Shown here: positions 61,519 through 64,000 of the stretch, piece by piece
Layout of the letters: each line of letters starts with the position of its first letter
Numbering within the stretch: position 1 is the stretch's first letter
Assembly: GCA_027494015.1 (NCBI GenBank)
Contig: JAOSJP010000012.1
Coordinates: forward strand, 372,001 to 436,000
Direction: 5' to 3'
Origin: Anaerolineae bacterium
GTDB taxonomy: Bacteria > Chloroflexota > Anaerolineae > Aggregatilineales > Aggregatilineaceae
DNA length: 64,000 nt
Program-made: the position numbers and the translations under genes
Notes under the pieces: generated by a model
Told to the model about the DNA's origin: nothing
The model's input: only the letters and a program-made list of their open reading frames with translations
Database searches by the model: none

Positions 61519-62481
61519 TCAGCCAGCCAGCAGCGCCTCGATCTCGGCGACCTGGCGCTCGCTGAGCGGGCCGTAGTCGAGCGCGCCAACGTTGTCTTCG
61601 ACCTGCGCGACCGTCTTGAAGCCGGGGATGGGGAGGGTGAAGGCGGAGATGGCCCACAGCCAGCCAAGCGCCGCCTGCGCCAGCGAGCGCCCGTCGCGCG
61701 TCAGGATGGCGCGCAGGTGTTCCAGGCGAGCGATCTGCGCGGCCTGCTCGCCGGAGGCAAAATCCCAGTCGTGGCGCACGTCGTCGGCGGGCAGCCGCGA
61801 ATCCGCCGTGAACTTGCCGGTGAGCAGCCCGCGCCCCAGCGGCCCGCGAATGATCGCCGCCAGATTGTGCTCGGTGCACAGGGCCAGCATGGCGTCATTG
61901 CGCTCGAACAGGTTCAGGCGGAACTGCATGGCGGTGCAATGCTCGCCCTCGGCGAAGACGCGCGCCCGCTGCGGGTCGTCGGTGCTCCAGCCGTAGTAGC
62001 GTATCTTGCCGGCGCAGACCAGGTCTTCGAGCGTCTCGCGCACCTCGAGCGCCTGCTGCGGGTCGTAGTCGCCCAGGTGAAGCTGGTAGAGGTCAATCAC
62101 GTCGGCGTTGAGGCGGCGTAGCGATGCTTCGCAGGCGCGGACGATGGCCAGCGGTGAGGCGTCGAAGCCGGTGAACTGGCGCGCTCCTTCCTCGAAGGTG
62201 CGCCCGAACTTGGTGGCGATCACCAGATGCCTGCGTCGCCCGCCCAGCGCCAGGCCGAGCAGCTTCTCGCTGTGACCGGTGCCGTAGACATCTGCCGTGT
62301 CCCAGAAGGTGACGCCCATATCCAGCGCGCGGTGAATGGCGCGCACGGACTCCGCGTCATCCACCTGTCCCCAGCCTCTCGGCTGGCCTTGCGGATCGGT
62401 GAAGGGGCCGCCGATGGCCCAGGTGCCCAGGCCCAGGGCGCTCACTTCGAGGCCGCTGCGCCCCAGGGTGCGCGTGAACAC
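61519..62481 (-). CDS. Aldo/keto reductase
   Basis: The 320-residue NADPH-dependent enzyme starts at GTG 62481 (GAGGAG eight bases upstream); longer frames add a cysteine-rich leader unlike the family. The catalytic tetrad is visible: Asp and Tyr in WDTADVYGTGHSE, Lys in VIATKFG, His in DLYQLHLGD. The C-terminus GWLWAISAFTLPIPGFKTVAQVEDN is typical of the AKR12/YghZ-like group. Substrate unknown. Confidence 0.9.
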   Translation of the reverse strand: MFTRTLGRSGLEVSALGLGTWAIGGPFTDPQGQPRGWGQVDDAESVRAIHRALDMGVTFWDTADVYGTGHSEKLLGLALGGRRRHLVIATKFGRTFEEGARQFTGFDASPLAIVRACEASLRRLNADVIDLYQLHLGDYDPQQALEVRETLEDLVCAGKIRYYGWSTDDPQRARVFAEGEHCTAMQFRLNLFERNDAMLALCTEHNLAAIIRGPLGRGLLTGKFTADSRLPADDVRHDWDFASGEQAAQIARLEHLRAILTRDGRSLAQAALGWLWAISAFTLPIPGFKTVAQVEDNVGALDYGPLSERQVAEIEALLAG

Positions 62482-62690
62482 AACCGGCTCCTCAGGATGC
62501 TCGTCGCCCGACTCGGACAGCACACAGAGCTTGCAGCGCGGACGATGGTACTCGCCGACGTGCCCGGTGATCATGGCTCCTCCACGCGCGCTGTGGGGCA
62601 GAAGGTCTGCTCCAGGCCACCCGCAGAGGTTATAACGTCATTCAACCAGGGCGGACAATGTGCATTTCGTCACAAGTATTGCGGTAGAGG

Positions 62691-63821
62691 TCATGTTTCT
62701 GGCTCGTCCAGGGAGAGGTCAAACGAGGCGCGCACCGGCGCGCGGGCCAGGCTCAGCGCGGCCCCGGCGTGACGCAGGAAGTCCAGGCCGCTCACCTCGA
62801 TCTCCACCGTCCAATCGCCCGGCTCCAGGGCGACGTTGGCCCCGTAGTGGAAGCCGTATTGCGGCGAGATAACCGGCGGGAAGGGCACGACCAGCGCCAC
62901 TCCATAGCGGCGAAAGGTGACGGTCACCGTCGCGCCGGGCAGCTTGGCCTCGTAGTTGACGGCATGATCGGTGACATCCACCACGTAATAGCGGCTGAGC
63001 GGTTCGAGCGGCTCCGGCACGGTCGTGCCGTCCTCCAGCGCGTAGAGCGGGCGGGCGTCCTGCTGGCTGAGCATGATGTGCAGGCCGTCCTGGGTTAGCT
63101 CGCCGATCATCATCGGCGAGCTGGTTTGGCCGCTGGCTTGACCGTCCGCGTCGAGCGTGAAGCCGCCCGTCCACACGACCGGCTCCAGCCACAGGTCTTG
63201 GGCGCCCTCCTGGCGCAGGGCCAGCACCGGGCTGATCGTCACCGTCCAGTCGTAGGCGGCGCCTGCCGGCACCAGGTAGTTGTCGCCGAAGTGGTAGCCG
63301 TGCCCTGGCGCAACCATGGCCGGGGCGCTGGCCTGCACGACGATCTCGCCCGTATCCCGACGGCGCACCTCCAGCGCAACTTCCACCGGCAGCCGCTCGC
63401 CCAGGGCCAGCGTCGCGTCGTTGACATCCACCGCAATGTGCCTGAGATTGACGTCGGCCAGGTCGCCGTCACGCTGTTCCAACGCGCCGTCCACAAGCTG
63501 GTAAAGCTGCGCTGCCGGACTGACGTTGAAGACAAGCTGCATCCCGCCCTTGATCTCGACGGCCAGGCCGGTCGCGTGCGTGTGCGCCGCATAGGTTGTC
63601 GGGGCAGCGGGGCCGCACCCCTCATCGTCGCCGGACCGGTAACTGAGCAGCGCGATCACCAGGATGGGCACCAGTGCCACGATGAATACGAGCAGGACGA
63701 TCAGCGTTTTGAGCGTGAAGGTCGCCCGAAGCGACCGTCGTCGCCCAGCGCCTGAGGCGGATGCGCCATCGGCCGACCCCGATCTCCTTGGGCGAGTATA
63801 CCTTGAGTCGCGCGGGGGCAT
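62691..63821 (-). CDS. Membrane-anchored protein with two P19/Tp34-like domains
   Basis: The 376-residue protein starts at ATG 63821 (GAGGAAGGA upstream). It has an Arg/Ser-rich cytoplasmic start, one helix (LIVLLVFIVALVPILVIALLSY), then two similar beta domains. Each ends in a matching block: GYHFGDNYLVPAGAAYDWTVTI and GFHYGANVALEPGDWTVEI. This pattern resembles periplasmic iron-binding P19/Tp34 proteins, usually single-domain. The first domain has HTHATG and ADVNLRHIAVDVND. FTR1-type permease is not in the window. Confidence 0.6.
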   Translation of the reverse strand: MPPRDSRYTRPRRSGSADGASASGAGRRRSLRATFTLKTLIVLLVFIVALVPILVIALLSYRSGDDEGCGPAAPTTYAAHTHATGLAVEIKGGMQLVFNVSPAAQLYQLVDGALEQRDGDLADVNLRHIAVDVNDATLALGERLPVEVALEVRRRDTGEIVVQASAPAMVAPGHGYHFGDNYLVPAGAAYDWTVTISPVLALRQEGAQDLWLEPVVWTGGFTLDADGQASGQTSSPMMIGELTQDGLHIMLSQQDARPLYALEDGTTVPEPLEPLSRYYVVDVTDHAVNYEAKLPGATVTVTFRRYGVALVVPFPPVISPQYGFHYGANVALEPGDWTVEIEVSGLDFLRHAGAALSLARAPVRASFDLSLDEPET

Positions 63822-63908
63822 GGGGGTTCCTTCCTCCCGCGCGGCTGCGCCATTGTACCGGCATTCACCAGATTGTAGCCCCAGCACGGGGAGCGGATGG
63901 CTGATCTG

Positions 63909-63940
63909 TTTAATTTCGAAATTCGAAATTCGAGGAATTC
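63909..63940. repeat. Heptad repeat
   Basis: TTCGAAA, TTCGAAA, TTCGAGG near the right window edge. The last 60 bases show nothing further. Confidence 0.6.
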
Positions 63941-64000
63941 TCTTTTCTGGTGCCCGCGCGTTGCCCGCTGAATGGCAGCCTCGTAGGAGCGAACTCCCTT

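Overview
The window is GC-rich double-stranded bacterial DNA that is most probably from a member of the Chloroflexota, inferred from gene style rather than from a marker gene. The signs are proline/threonine-rich serine/threonine kinases and PP2C/FHA-type signalling proteins, a Bacillus-type LexA box (GAAC-N4-GTTC), DUF35 proteins, an APS-type CysH, and intergenic DNA packed with several families of interspersed repeats. No rRNA, tRNA or CRISPR array was seen.

Layout. 1-11.7 kb: a split DUF35 pair, a repeat-rich membrane signalling protein, an alpha-oxoamine synthase and three tandem paralogous exported proteins. 12.0-16.7 kb: a small defence/toxin-antitoxin island with a TIR-HEAT protein, a HEAT fragment, HicBA flanked by 40-bp direct repeats, a DUF6883/DUF4926 pair and a broken DUF4258/DUF2283 pair, with an AEC transporter among them. 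16.8-34.5 kb: an HK97-type phage structural module split into two divergent operons. TerS-TerL-portal runs leftward (19.8 to 16.8 kb); a prohead protease-capsid fusion, connectors and tail proteins run rightward (26.9 to 34.5 kb). Between them lie an EamA transporter, a LexA-type DNA-binding protein lacking the peptidase domain, methylglyoxal synthase, a frameshifted lipoprotein, two paralogous membrane proteins and an IS481 remnant. 34.6-47.9 kb: phosphohexomutase, two response regulators (one with a class III cyclase), MscS channel, a large multidomain kinase and DegV. 48-63.8 kb: epimerases, APS reductase, a GT39-like glycosyltransferase, CtaB, a pterin/folate cluster (folE, SDR, folB, folK), PfpI, an aldo/keto reductase and a P19-like protein.

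How the parts connect. The LexA-like gene has a consensus promoter with a perfect GAAC-N4-GTTC box at the expected start of transcription. A closely related box (AGAACATWCGTGC) lies inside a conserved promoter block (AAGACA ... TAAAMT) before the terminase operon (twice, because of a 183-bp tandem duplication) and before the protease-capsid operon. This suggests that one LexA-type regulator controls both halves of the phage module. The module has no visible integrase, tape measure or lysis enzyme, and its intergenic spaces have been invaded by host repeats while reading frames stayed open. It may therefore be a domesticated or gene-transfer-agent-like system rather than a recent prophage.

The non-coding DNA is unusual. 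There are ten copies of a 31-32 bp hairpin (GACTTCCGAAGT...), whose inner pair covaries. There are about twenty copies of a roughly 195-bp composite palindrome centred on CCCCTCTCCGT/ACGGAGAGGGG. About ten loci carry degenerate 7-bp tandem repeats, often arranged as inverted arms. A 258-bp MITE-like element with imperfect 20-bp terminal inverted repeats and a 5-bp target duplication is nested inside one composite repeat. Four genes carry single-base frameshifts, two of them in homopolymers, so base-calling error must be excluded.
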